Part shown: in pieces, positions 26,658 to 35,711 of the stretch | Layout: each line of letters opens with the position of its first letter | How positions within the stretch are numbered: the first letter of the stretch is position 1 | DNA from: Vallitaleaceae bacterium 9-2 | Lineage (GTDB): Bacteria > Bacillota > Clostridia > Lachnospirales > Vallitaleaceae | Length of the DNA stretch: 64,000 nucleotides | Direction: 5' to 3' | Assembly (NCBI GenBank): GCA_038396585.1 | Contig: CP121691.1 | Span: 1,798,001-1,862,000 of the forward strand | Notes under the pieces: model-generated | What the model was told of the DNA's origin: nothing | The model's database searches: none | The model's input: only the letters and a program-made list of their open reading frames with translations | Program-made: the position numbers and the translations under genes

Positions 26658-27180
26658 TAAATGCGTCCTCTCCTTTTCGCTTCTTTGTATGTGTCATACG
26701 TAAAAAGTTAAAATAGATGATATAAAGTCTGTAAAAAAGCACCCCAATAAATACAGTATAGGTAACTTCAGGTGCGATAATAAATCCAAAATAATATCCC
26801 AATTCCAGCCGCCCTCGAAGCAAATAGGTGAAAATAAAAATAACCAGATTATAAAATAAATCCGATAAACCGATAACAATAAGCGGTATCATCATACTTT
26901 CGGCATAATAATTTCGGTATAGGTATCCAGATACATATGCGATAATCGCATAGACAAGAACATAAAATCCAACGACACCACCAAATTGAATATCTTGCAC
27001 CACGCCAAAAAGAATGGCATAGAGTAATCCATCCTTTCTTCCCATTAATGCACTAATCGATACAATTGTAATAATAAACAGGTTTGGTGTAGTGTTATTA
27101 ATACTCAATTGTTGAAAAAGGGTTGTCTGTAAAATAATAATAAAAATTATAATTAATCCGGTTGATATTTTTTTGATCAT
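26641..27180 (-). CDS. mreD: Rod shape-determining protein MreD
   Basis: Membrane protein of 179 residues with five or six hydrophobic segments; MGRKDGLLYAILFGVVQDIQFG is a typical MreD stretch. Component of the elongasome with MreC, PBP2 and RodA. Sequence conservation is low in this family, so context supports the call. Confidence 0.88.
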   Translation of the reverse strand: MIKKISTGLIIIFIIILQTTLFQQLSINNTTPNLFIITIVSISALMGRKDGLLYAILFGVVQDIQFGGVVGFYVLVYAIIAYVSGYLYRNYYAESMMIPLIVIGLSDLFYNLVIFIFTYLLRGRLELGYYFGFIIAPEVTYTVFIGVLFYRLYIIYFNFLRMTHTKKRKGEDAFNEGDF

Positions 27181-27189
27181 AAGAACCTC

Positions 27190-28026
27190 TTAGTCTGTTG
27201 CTTTAAGATTAATGACAAGGACTTCTTCTAAATGTTTGAAATCGACGACAGGTTCAAGTATTGCGGTCTTGGTCAATTTATTTGGATTAGACTCAATACT
27301 TTTAACATAACCGATAAGGATTCCTGGTGGAAAATATTCTCCTAAATGGGATGTGACAATTTCATCACCTTCAATGATATTTACATCTTCATGAATATCT
27401 TCAATGAGACACAACCCATCATCACCCAATTTTTTATCTCCACTGACGGTTGCTATGTCTGATGTACGAATGATTTTTGCACTGACACTAGAGGTGTCAT
27501 CAATAATTGAACGAACCTTTGCGTAATTTGGTGCAACTTCTATTACGCGTCCGACTAAGCCACTACCTGCCATTACAATCATATTAACTTCCAGTCCATC
27601 GTCACTACCTTTATCAATAATAAAAACTTCATACCAATTTCCAGGGTCTTTCCCGATAACTCTTGCTCCGGTTTTGGGATAATCAGCGTATTGTTGATCC
27701 AGTTCATAGAGTTCACGTAAACGTTCGAGTTCAACCTTATCGAGTTCTAAAAGTTTATTTTCATAACGTAACTGATCGACTTCTTCTGTAAGGTAGGCAT
27801 TCATTTTTTCAAGTTCATTGATGTTTTTGACAAAATCGACTTTGTCCTTGACCCAATCTCCAAAATAGGTTGCCCCTTTTTGAAAGGGAACAATGATATA
27901 AGTGATGCTTTGCTCAATAGGAGATGTGGATTGGCGCATTTCCCAAGTAAATACCATGGAAATAGCAGAAATGATAAATAATATAATCATAAAATTTTTG
28001 ATTGTAAATCGTGATTGTCTTTTCAT
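27190..28026 (-). CDS. mreC: Rod shape-determining protein MreC
   Basis: 278 residues: one N-terminal membrane segment, coiled coil (about 65-105), then paired beta domains with GARVIGKDPGNWYEVFIIDKGSDDGL and GLVGRVIEV, the MreC signatures. Links the cytoplasmic elongation machinery to PBP2. The usual upstream mreB is absent; radC comes directly before it. Confidence 0.95.
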   Translation of the reverse strand: MKRQSRFTIKNFMIILFIISAISMVFTWEMRQSTSPIEQSITYIIVPFQKGATYFGDWVKDKVDFVKNINELEKMNAYLTEEVDQLRYENKLLELDKVELERLRELYELDQQYADYPKTGARVIGKDPGNWYEVFIIDKGSDDGLEVNMIVMAGSGLVGRVIEVAPNYAKVRSIIDDTSSVSAKIIRTSDIATVSGDKKLGDDGLCLIEDIHEDVNIIEGDEIVTSHLGEYFPPGILIGYVKSIESNPNKLTKTAILEPVVDFKHLEEVLVINLKATD

Positions 28027-28039
28027 CGTTCCTCCTAGG

Positions 28040-28726
28040 TTAAAAACCTAAACTTTGTTCCTTAAGACTTATATAATTCCCATCTCCAATAATGATATGG
28101 TCTAATATTTCAATACCAAGTACGTGACCTGCCTTTACCATACGCTTTGTGACATCGATATCATTTTGACTTGGCGTGGGAATACCGCTTGGATGATTAT
28201 GCATTAAAATTAAATGAACCGCTTTATACATTAAGGCCATTTTAAATATTTCACGCGGGTCAACCAAGGAAGCGTTAACTGTTCCAATAGAAATATCCTC
28301 ATCTCCAATGATGGCATTTTTTGTGTTCAAAAAAATAACTTTAAAATGTTCCCTTTCGTGGTAACGCATTTCTTCCATGTATATCTTTGCAATGGAAGAT
28401 GGTGAATTAATGCATAGTTTTTCAATACTGGTTGATTTCGCCATGCGTTTTGATATTTCCGATAACGCTTTTAACTGTAAGGCTTTGACACGACCTACTC
28501 CGTTAATTGACATGAGTTGATTCGTGTCCAAAATATGTATAGCAGCTAAGCCTCGTTGATCTAGACTTAAGATGCGACTGGCTAATAGCGTAGATGCTTC
28601 TTTTCTAGAGCCGGTTCGAATAATAATTGCAAGTAATTCTGCGTCGGTTAACGCAGCGGGACCGTATTTTTCTAATTTTTCATAAGGTCTTTCTGTTAAA
28701 GGCAATTCTTTTATGTTATAGGACAT
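28040..28726 (-). CDS. radC: RadC-family JAB1/MPN protein
   Basis: 228 residues. N-terminal helix-hairpin-helix region (GVGRVKALQLKA) and C-terminal JAB domain with the metal motif HNHPSGIPTPSQND. The ATG at 28726 has AAAGGAG at the right distance; an ATG seven codons upstream uses that site as codons. Despite the name, a DNA-repair role is doubtful. In many clostridia it lies beside mreBCD. Confidence 0.94.
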   Translation of the reverse strand: MSYNIKELPLTERPYEKLEKYGPAALTDAELLAIIIRTGSRKEASTLLASRILSLDQRGLAAIHILDTNQLMSINGVGRVKALQLKALSEISKRMAKSTSIEKLCINSPSSIAKIYMEEMRYHEREHFKVIFLNTKNAIIGDEDISIGTVNASLVDPREIFKMALMYKAVHLILMHNHPSGIPTPSQNDIDVTKRMVKAGHVLGIEILDHIIIGDGNYISLKEQSLGF

Positions 28727-28755
28727 AGGTTTCTCCTTTGTAACCATAACATATA

Positions 28756-29346
28756 TTACAAATCAATTTGCATTTGTTTGAACATATGTACAGTCAGATT
28801 TAATGGAAGCCCTACAATATTAAAATAATCGCCATGGATTTCTTTAATATATCGAGCACCTATACCTTGTATACCATAAGCACCTGCTTTATCAAATGGT
28901 TCTTTTGTACTGATATACTCGTCAAAATCGTGTTCATTAATTGTATCCATAACTACGGTGGTTACTTGAGAACATACCATTTTTTTTGCACGTGCTTGAT
29001 CGATGATACATACCCCTGTATAAACTTGATGTTCTTTTCCAGAGAGTAAGTTAAGATATTCATAAGCTTGCTGTGGATTTTGAGGCTTGCCTAATATGTG
29101 CCCCTCAATCACGACAACCGTATCAGCTCCAAGTATAATTTGATTGTCTATCCCTTGACACGAAAGAAACTCTGCCTTTTTAAAAGCCAGAGTTTGAACA
29201 TATTCTTTCGGGTCAACATGTGTTTTCGATATTGAATTTTCATCAAATTCACTTGGTATAATGGTAAAATCTATTCCAATTTGTCGGAGTAAATCAGCTC
29301 TTCGCTCTGATTGCGATGCTAAAATTATTTTTTGTTTTCTTTTCAT
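28756..29346 (-). CDS. maf: Maf nucleotide pyrophosphatase
   Basis: 196 residues, house-cleaning NTP pyrophosphatase. LASQSERRADLLRQIG at the start, ILGADTVVVIEG, and the C-terminal DKAGAYGIQG are Maf signatures. The last codons before radC leave a 29-base gap; the start overlaps the end of the DUF4321 gene. Confidence 0.95.
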   Translation of the reverse strand: MKRKQKIILASQSERRADLLRQIGIDFTIIPSEFDENSISKTHVDPKEYVQTLAFKKAEFLSCQGIDNQIILGADTVVVIEGHILGKPQNPQQAYEYLNLLSGKEHQVYTGVCIIDQARAKKMVCSQVTTVVMDTINEHDFDEYISTKEPFDKAGAYGIQGIGARYIKEIHGDYFNIVGLPLNLTVHMFKQMQIDL

Positions 29347-29609
29347 AATCGACTATACGTGAAAATAGCAATTGCTATCCCTACGATACTGGCAACGGTG
29401 ATGTCAAAGGTGATTTTAAATAGAATTGAAACAATTTTTAAATCAAGTGCAATAGCATCTTTTAAGCCAAAAGTATATCCTAAATTTAACCATTTTAAAA
29501 AAGGAGCGCCTGATGCTAATTCACCGATTAATCCTCCGATGACAATACCTGCTAAAAGTAATAAAAATAAAGTCCAACCGTTTTTGCCGTTACGCGAGTT
29601 ATATGCCAC
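29343..29609 (-). CDS. DUF4321 membrane protein
   Basis: 88 residues with two hydrophobic segments (about 12-30 and 65-85) and the family pattern GLIGELA and LKWLNLGYTFGL between them. Function unknown. Overlaps maf by four bases; conserved in this position in clostridia. First gene of the cell-shape operon. Confidence 0.85.
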   Translation of the reverse strand: MAYNSRNGKNGWTLFLLLLAGIVIGGLIGELASGAPFLKWLNLGYTFGLKDAIALDLKIVSILFKITFDITVASIVGIAIAIFTYSRL

Positions 29610-29688
29610 TGTCTTTCCTTCCCTTCCTTTAATGTTATCTTATTCTAACATAATCATTAATGTTAATCAATAAAGGAACTTAAAGAAC

Positions 29689-30486
29689 TTATGATAAATG
29701 TGAAATCGCATTTGTCGGACATTTTTCAACACATGCACCACATTGGGTACACTTTTCATAATCGATTTTTGCAAGATTATCCGTCACATGAATGGCGTCA
29801 AATTCACATGCTTTTACGCAAAGTCTGCATGCGATACATCCGACTGCGCAGTTAGATTTAACATCTTTTCCTTTATCTGCGGAATTACATGCGACACGAA
29901 TTTTTGAATCATTAGGGACCATTTCAATAATTGCTTTTGGACATGCATCAACACATTTTCCACAGGCAACACAGTTGTCGTTAATGACAGCAACACCGTC
30001 AATTATATCAATTGCGTTAAACTCGCATGCAGCAACACAACTTCCTAATCCTAAACATCCATATTCACAGCCCTTGGATCCACCACCTTGTAAAAAAGCA
30101 GCATTTTTACAATCCGTCACACCGGCATAAATATATTTTTCTTTGGCCTGTTCACAGGTTCCGTTACATTTAACATAGGCTACTTGGCGTGCTGTTTCTT
30201 TGGCTTCAACACCCATAATCTTTCCAAGTGCCGCCGCTGTGTCACTACCACCTACAGGACAACCGTTAATCGGAGCCTGTCCTTCAACAATACCTTTTGC
30301 AAATGCGTCGCATCCTGCAAATCCACATGCCCCGCAGTTTGCTCCTGGTAATGCATCTCTCACAACAGGAATGAGTGGGTCAACTTTAACTTCGAATTTT
30401 TTTGCTGCATAACCTAAGCCAAGACCAAAGGCAAGACCTAAGCCACCGATGCTTGCAGCAGAAAAAATAATACTTGATATATCCAT
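29689..30486 (-). CDS. rnfB: RNF complex subunit B (iron-sulfur)
   Basis: 265 residues. N-terminal membrane segment, FeS domain LPGANCGACGFAGCDAFAKG, then several ferredoxin clusters (CVACGKCVDACP, CIACRLCVKACEF, CTQCGACVEKCP). Accepts electrons from ferredoxin on the cytoplasmic side of the Na+/H+-pumping ferredoxin:NAD+ oxidoreductase. Last gene of rnfCDGEAB, the clostridial order. Confidence 0.97.
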   Translation of the reverse strand: MDISSIIFSAASIGGLGLAFGLGLGYAAKKFEVKVDPLIPVVRDALPGANCGACGFAGCDAFAKGIVEGQAPINGCPVGGSDTAAALGKIMGVEAKETARQVAYVKCNGTCEQAKEKYIYAGVTDCKNAAFLQGGGSKGCEYGCLGLGSCVAACEFNAIDIIDGVAVINDNCVACGKCVDACPKAIIEMVPNDSKIRVACNSADKGKDVKSNCAVGCIACRLCVKACEFDAIHVTDNLAKIDYEKCTQCGACVEKCPTNAISHLS

Positions 30487-30504
30487 CGTCTACCTCTACT
30501 TTCT

Positions 30505-31098
30505 CTATTTAATCATTCCGGAAAAACCTAAAAATGCAATTGCCATCAATCCAGCTGTAATTAAAACAATTGGATAACCTTTAAAATGTTTTGGTATTGG
30601 ATTATATTCGATACGCTCACGAATACCTGCTAACAAAACAATTGCAAGAGTAAAACCAACAGCTGTGCCTAGTCCGTTAATTACAGAATGAATCAAACCG
30701 AAATCACCGTTTGTTTGAATACTTTTTTGCATATTAATTACAGCAACACCAAGTACTGCACAGTTTGTTGTAATTAGTGGTAAAAACACACCTAATGCTT
30801 GATACAAAGATGGGCTTGTTTTTTGGATAACCATCTCAACCAATTGAACCAGTGAAGCGATAACTAGAATAAATGCAATAGTATACAAATATTCGATTTC
30901 TAAAGGTTTTAAAATTGCATAAAATACAATATGTGAAATCAAAGATGCTAAGGTCATAACAAAAGTTACGGCCATGCCCATACCTATAGATGTTTCGATT
31001 TTTTTTGAAACACCTAAGAAAGGACATATACCTAAGAATCTCGATAATACGACGTTATTAACTAAAACCGCACTTATAAATAATAATACAAATTCCAT
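30505..31098 (-). CDS. rnfA: RNF complex subunit A
   Basis: 197 residues, six hydrophobic segments; paralogue of RnfE with opposite topology. SRFLGICPFLGVSKKI and the TTNCAVLGVA stretch carry the Cys residues known to bind an inter-subunit FeS cluster. Confidence 0.96.
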   Translation of the reverse strand: MEFVLLFISAVLVNNVVLSRFLGICPFLGVSKKIETSIGMGMAVTFVMTLASLISHIVFYAILKPLEIEYLYTIAFILVIASLVQLVEMVIQKTSPSLYQALGVFLPLITTNCAVLGVAVINMQKSIQTNGDFGLIHSVINGLGTAVGFTLAIVLLAGIRERIEYNPIPKHFKGYPIVLITAGLMAIAFLGFSGMIK

Positions 31099-31107
31099 AT
31101 GCGCCTC

Positions 31108-31713
31108 CTACCCTTTCGTACCTGATGCTTTGATCTTATTAAATGCAGCAAACATGAACCCTAAAACAAGGAATGCACCTGGAGCTAATATAAAAATTGT
31201 TACGGGTTGATACCATGACAATTTTAATAATTGAAAACCAAAAATACTTCCTGCACCAATGATTTCACGAATTGCACCAAGGATAGTCAAAGCTAACGTA
31301 AAGCCAAGTCCCATACCAACACCGTCAAAGATAGCATGTAAAGGACCATTTTTGGATGCAAATGCTTCCGCACGACCAAGAACAATACAGTTTACCACAA
31401 TCAGTGGAATAAAAAGTCCAAGAGAGTCATAAAGTGCTGGTATATACCCTTGTAATAATAAATCAACAATCGTAACAAACGTTGCGATAATTACAATGAA
31501 TGCTGGTATACGTACTTTTGCAGGGATGATTTTTCGTAGTAATGAGATAACAAGGTTTGAACCAAAAAGAACACTGGTTGTTGCAAGTCCCATTCCTAAA
31601 CCATTTGTCGCACTTGATGTTACTGCGAGTGTCGGACACATTCCAAGGACTTGAACTAAAACAGGGTTTTCATCAAAAAGTCCATTTTTAATCAATTTCA
31701 TTAGTTTTGCCAT
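31108..31713 (-). CDS. rnfE: RNF complex subunit E
   Basis: 201 residues, six hydrophobic segments. [22 protein letters not shown] and [14 protein letters not shown] match RnfE, including the Cys pair expected for the membrane FeS site shared with RnfA. Stop overlaps nothing; the rnfG stop and rnfE start share a base. Confidence 0.96.
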   Translation of the reverse strand: MAKLMKLIKNGLFDENPVLVQVLGMCPTLAVTSSATNGLGMGLATTSVLFGSNLVISLLRKIIPAKVRIPAFIVIIATFVTIVDLLLQGYIPALYDSLGLFIPLIVVNCIVLGRAEAFASKNGPLHAIFDGVGMGLGFTLALTILGAIREIIGAGSIFGFQLLKLSWYQPVTIFILAPGAFLVLGFMFAAFNKIKASGTKG

Positions 31714-32285
31714 TAGTTCCCCTCCTTAATGATGTCATTATAATAGATAATTGCTTCGTTCACAGCGGCAGTTACTGCTGAGGACGTAATCGTTGCGCCA
31801 CCTATAGCATCAATGTTTTGACCATCGCTATTTCCTTTTACAAGGGTTAACAAGGATGCTGCTTTTTGAACAAATTGATTTTTAAAGGGGGCATCATCAG
31901 CTTTTGCTCCGAGACCCGGTGTCTCTGTATGACTGATAATATCAATTCCATTAAGTGTTCCATCGGCATTGATTCCTACCATCATATTGATCGTTCCATC
32001 ATAACCTTCTGTCGTTGCTAGTTGAAAAGCATACCCTTTAACATCACTCGTATCTTTATCCGTAGCTTCATATACTTTGGTGATAAACTTCACCTCACCT
32101 TGGATATCTGTTTCTTCAAAAGAAGCGTTTTCCATAACTGCAGCCAATGCGTTTTCTGTTTTGATACGTGTTTGTTCTGCAATAGCGTCTAATGTAAAAT
32201 TATATGTAAGACCTAAAAGTAATCCGGCAATCAATGTAATTCCACATAAAATGAGTGCATTTTTTAATATCGAATCTTTTTTCAT
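31713..32285 (-). CDS. rnfG: RNF complex subunit G (covalent FMN)
   Basis: 190 residues from the ATG at 32285, which follows GGGGAGGAG; an ATG six codons upstream has no ribosome site. One membrane segment, then the flavin domain; the flavinylation site is in [10 protein letters not shown], Thr of the S/TGAT-type motif near residue 168. Confidence 0.95.
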   Translation of the reverse strand: MKKDSILKNALILCGITLIAGLLLGLTYNFTLDAIAEQTRIKTENALAAVMENASFEETDIQGEVKFITKVYEATDKDTSDVKGYAFQLATTEGYDGTINMMVGINADGTLNGIDIISHTETPGLGAKADDAPFKNQFVQKAASLLTLVKGNSDGQNIDAIGGATITSSAVTAAVNEAIIYYNDIIKEGN

Positions 32286-32286
32286 T

Positions 32287-33246
32287 TTACTTCTCCTCCC
32301 CAAAAGCTCGTGGTATTGTATAACGATCTATGAGTGGAACAGCAAGGTTCATAATTATAATTGCAAAAGAGACACCTTCTGGATATGCTCCGAATAATCG
32401 AATCAATGCGGTTATAACTCCACATCCTACGGCAAAAATAATTTGACCGATACTTGTCATGGGAGAGGTTGTATAGTCTGTTGCCATAAAAAATGCACCA
32501 AGCATCAAACCACCACCGAATAAATGATAACCGACTAAACTTAAGTCGAGACCGCCGTTGAATATGCTATATAAAAGAACGAAGATTCCAACAGTACCTA
32601 TGTAGAAAACCGGAATTCTATAGCTGATGACTTTCCGAGCGATTAAGTATAGCCCCCCGATTAAAATGGCAAGTGCTGATACTTCACCAATACTTCCGGA
32701 CACAGTCCCAATAAAGGCTTCAAATACGCTTTGATCAACAACCCCACCTTCTTTTAAAGAACCAAGAATTGTAGCGGATGCTACTGTATCAACTTCTGGC
32801 CAGGTTGTCATATGCTCTGCAAAAGAAATAATTAAAAATGCCCGAGCTGCAAGTGCTGGATTCATGAAGTTATTTCCGATGCCTCCAAATAATTGTTTTA
32901 CGACAATAATGGCAAATAAACTTCCGATAATTGGGACAACAATTGCAAGCATGTAAGGCATATTCGGCAAGGCTGCTGGAAGGTTTAACCCTAATAACAA
33001 TCCTGTAACTGCCGCTGAACCGTCATTGATGCGAACAGGTTCATGCATAAGCTTTTGATATAGATATTCAAAAAATACCGCTGATACAGTTGATATGAGC
33101 ACTGTAAAAATAGCCGCCACTCCAAAGACATAAAATCCAACAAGTGTTGCTGGAATTAAGGCAATAATAACATCTCGCATTATGTGGCTTGTTGTATCGT
33201 TTGAGCGCACATGGGGAGATGATGAAACAATTGTAAGTTCTGACAT
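32287..33246 (-). CDS. rnfD: RNF complex subunit D
   Basis: 319 residues starting at 33246, behind GGAGG with good spacing; a longer reading frame to 33360 lies inside rnfC and has no family similarity. Eight or more hydrophobic segments. ATDYTTSPMT is the flavinylation region, GGIGNNFMNPALAARAFL is conserved. Membrane core of the ion pump. Confidence 0.96.
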   Translation of the reverse strand: MSELTIVSSSPHVRSNDTTSHIMRDVIIALIPATLVGFYVFGVAAIFTVLISTVSAVFFEYLYQKLMHEPVRINDGSAAVTGLLLGLNLPAALPNMPYMLAIVVPIIGSLFAIIVVKQLFGGIGNNFMNPALAARAFLIISFAEHMTTWPEVDTVASATILGSLKEGGVVDQSVFEAFIGTVSGSIGEVSALAILIGGLYLIARKVISYRIPVFYIGTVGIFVLLYSIFNGGLDLSLVGYHLFGGGLMLGAFFMATDYTTSPMTSIGQIIFAVGCGVITALIRLFGAYPEGVSFAIIIMNLAVPLIDRYTIPRAFGEEK

Positions 33247-33259
33247 GATAATCCTCCTT

Positions 33260-34600
33260 CTACTTTCTACGCTCAGCCATGATTGTGCGTCGTGTCGTTC
33301 GAATGGATTGCACAATATGACGCTTTGAAGGACATACAAATGAACATGAACCACACTCAATACAGTTCATACCCTTATATGTTTCAAAAGCTTCATTGGC
33401 GTTGTTACGAGCAAATCGATCTAAATCCAGTGGCAACAGGTTCATTGGACATGCATCAACACATTTTCCGCAACGGATACATGGACTCTCCTCGCCTGAA
33501 TGCAATTCTTGATCCGATAACAATAAGATGGATGAGGATGTTTTTATAATTGGGATATCAATATCAAAGATTGCGATTCCCATCATCGGACCACCTGAGA
33601 TGATTTTTTTTGTGTTTTCAAGATCACCGCCTGCATATTCAATGAGTTGACGATAGCTAGTACCTATTTTAACTTTATAGTTTCCAGGATTTTTTACATT
33701 TTCGCCAGAAAGTGTTACAATGCGTCGCATTAAAGGTCGACCTCTAAAGAAGGCACGATGAATAGCAACTACAGTATCAATATTTTGTACGATGCATCCA
33801 GCATCGGCAGGAAGCTTACCAGCAGGAACTTCGCGTTTAGTTACGGAGTAAATTAATTGCTTTTCAGCTCCTTGAGGATATTTTGTTGCCAACGTTGCAA
33901 CTTCCATGTTTTTAGCAATCTCTAAGTTCGATTCTTTTTGAAATGCAGCTAGTGCATTTTTCATTGCTTCAATAGCATCCGGCTTGTTATCTTCGATACC
34001 GATAATTCCCTTTGCCTCAGGGTATAAGGTCAAGATAACCGACAACCCCATAATGACACGATCGGCTTCTTCAAGCATAACACGATGGTCTGATGTTAAA
34101 TAAGGTTCACATTCAGCACCATTGACAATAATATAGTCAATCACCTTATCTTTTGGTGGATTTAATTTTATAAATGTTGGGAATCCTGCACCTCCCATTC
34201 CTACAATACCAGCTTCGCGTATTGTTGCCAAGATGTCATCCTTACTCATGGTATATGGATCTTTTGGTGTCATGTCGACTTCATTGTACAATCCATCATT
34301 TTCAATGATGATTCCACTGCTTTTTGAGCCGTTTGGATGTAATACATCCATAATTTTTTTTACTTTTCCAGATACAGTACTGTGTACCGGAGCGCTAACA
34401 AAACTTTCCGAATCACCAATCTTTTGGCCGACAAGTACTTCATCACCGACTTTTACCAGTGCAGAACATGGCGCACCAATATGCTGTTGCAGCATAATCG
34501 TTACGTCACCTTCTGGAAGAACGTATTCGATTGCCTTGTCTTTCGTGAAATTTTTAGCGTGTTTTGGGTGAATCCCTTTTTTAAATGTTAAACTGGACAT
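33260..34600 (-). CDS. rnfC: RNF complex subunit C (NADH/FMN, FeS)
   Basis: 446 residues. N-terminal barrel domain, Rossmann-like NADH/FMN part with GMGGAGFPTFIKL, SLBB-like part, then two 4Fe-4S sites CIRCGKCVDACP and CIECGSCSFVCP. Shorter than the gammaproteobacterial RnfC, as usual in clostridia. First gene of the operon; a TTGACA -35 at 34691-34686 on the minus strand marks a possible promoter. Confidence 0.97.
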   Translation of the reverse strand: MSSLTFKKGIHPKHAKNFTKDKAIEYVLPEGDVTIMLQQHIGAPCSALVKVGDEVLVGQKIGDSESFVSAPVHSTVSGKVKKIMDVLHPNGSKSSGIIIENDGLYNEVDMTPKDPYTMSKDDILATIREAGIVGMGGAGFPTFIKLNPPKDKVIDYIIVNGAECEPYLTSDHRVMLEEADRVIMGLSVILTLYPEAKGIIGIEDNKPDAIEAMKNALAAFQKESNLEIAKNMEVATLATKYPQGAEKQLIYSVTKREVPAGKLPADAGCIVQNIDTVVAIHRAFFRGRPLMRRIVTLSGENVKNPGNYKVKIGTSYRQLIEYAGGDLENTKKIISGGPMMGIAIFDIDIPIIKTSSSILLLSDQELHSGEESPCIRCGKCVDACPMNLLPLDLDRFARNNANEAFETYKGMNCIECGSCSFVCPSKRHIVQSIRTTRRTIMAERRK

Positions 34601-34762
34601 TCTAGACCCCCTGTCTAATTTTTTTCAAATTTATCATACTTATAATAAAACATTTTTCCTTTATTTACAAGGTGTGTTAATAAACTGTCAATTACCTAAG
34701 AAGCAATAAAAATCAAGGTTTTCCGCTATTTGCACATTGTATACAATATTCATGTCAAATAA

Positions 34763-34802
34763 AAGAGTAAAAAAACTTTGGAATATCCTGTTTTTTACTC
34801 TT
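34763..34802. terminator. Hairpin between hydrogenase module and rnf operon
   Basis: AAGAGTAAAAAA at 34763-34774 pairs with TTTTTTACTCTT at 34791-34802. AT-rich, and symmetrical, so it can act in both directions; most useful to end the minus-strand module at 34813. Confidence 0.55.
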
Positions 34803-34812
34803 CTTTGTTAAT

Positions 34813-35361
34813 TCATTCACTATTATGTAAAGCAGAAATGTTCTCAGAAAGATACTCTCGTATCCATTGCGATATTTCAGGCGTACTTAATGGGATATCT
34901 CCCAAAATATCTTTTAGCATTTGAGTACTTAATGAAAAGGACTGATTGTCAACAGTGTATGAAAACTGAATCTGTATCGTCTCATGGGAAATAAGTAGTG
35001 TTAAAATTGTTGAAACAAGATTTCCCATAGGTGGTCGATCAATATGTGATAGCTCCATTGTTGCCTTAAGGCAAGTTCCTTTTCCGGGTTCACTATCAAT
35101 CGTTAGCCTTCCACTACAATTTTGACACGTATCATTTAGTAAAGGGATGCCAAGACCAACCTTTCTTGTCGTTCGACTGGTAACGAATGGATTTTTGATT
35201 TCTTTTAAAATCTGGGGTGGTATCCCCTTTCCATTGTCAATAATAGTTAATTCTAAGGTATCCTTTTCTAAGTCTTCGCTGACATTAATGGTAATGTTTG
35301 TTGCATTTGCTCGTATGCTGTTGTTGGCAATATCTAAAATATGATATGAAAGTTCTTTCAT
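34813..35361 (-). CDS. HATPase-type ATP-binding protein in hydrogenase module
   Basis: 182 residues. GHKL ATPase domain (1-105): N box HILDIANNSIRANA, G1 box DNGKGIP, G2-like GLGIPLLND, as in sensor kinases, but no dimerisation His or sensor domain is present. A variable C-terminal half (110-182) resembles nothing I know. Starts two bases after the DRTGG gene upstream; last gene of the five-gene module. Likely a kinase or switch driven by the module. Confidence 0.8.
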   Translation of the reverse strand: MKELSYHILDIANNSIRANATNITINVSEDLEKDTLELTIIDNGKGIPPQILKEIKNPFVTSRTTRKVGLGIPLLNDTCQNCSGRLTIDSEPGKGTCLKATMELSHIDRPPMGNLVSTILTLLISHETIQIQFSYTVDNQSFSLSTQMLKDILGDIPLSTPEISQWIREYLSENISALHNSE

Positions 35362-35363
35362 AT

Positions 35364-35696
35364 TTATATGCCCAATTGTCCAAGTTTTTTTGCAATCGCA
35401 TAGGAAGACTCTTCGGATGATAAGAGAACAACATTTTCTTCAACGGCTTTTTGAATGGCTTCATCATCAATGACGAAACCTTCAGATACAATGATACAAC
35501 CAATATCTGCCAATGTTGCAACTGCAACGATGTTAATATGGCTTTGAACAGTAACCCAGACACATCCTTCTGGCGCTTTGCCCATGACAACACTGAGCAA
35601 GTCACCAATATAACCTGTTTCAATGGTTTTGTCGAGTGCATTCTCCCCTGTAACGACTTTTAAATTGAGTGGGGATATAATATCTTTTATTTGCAT
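35364..35696 (-). CDS. DRTGG-domain protein
   Basis: 110 residues consisting of one DRTGG domain (MQIKDIISPLNLKVVTGEN, then GYIGDLLSVVMGKAPEG). Such domains occur in phosphotransacetylase and CBS-domain proteins and are thought to bind a small ligand; the ligand is unknown. It sits between the hydrogenase gene and the C-terminal HATPase gene, and a second DRTGG gene lies upstream of the hydrogenase. Confidence 0.82.
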   Translation of the reverse strand: MQIKDIISPLNLKVVTGENALDKTIETGYIGDLLSVVMGKAPEGCVWVTVQSHINIVAVATLADIGCIIVSEGFVIDDEAIQKAVEENVVLLSSEESSYAIAKKLGQLGI

Positions 35697-35711
35697 GATA
35701 GACCTCCTGTT

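Noticed and set aside
33247-33360. N-terminal extension of rnfD
   Set aside because: It lies inside rnfC; a good ribosome site precedes the ATG at 33246.
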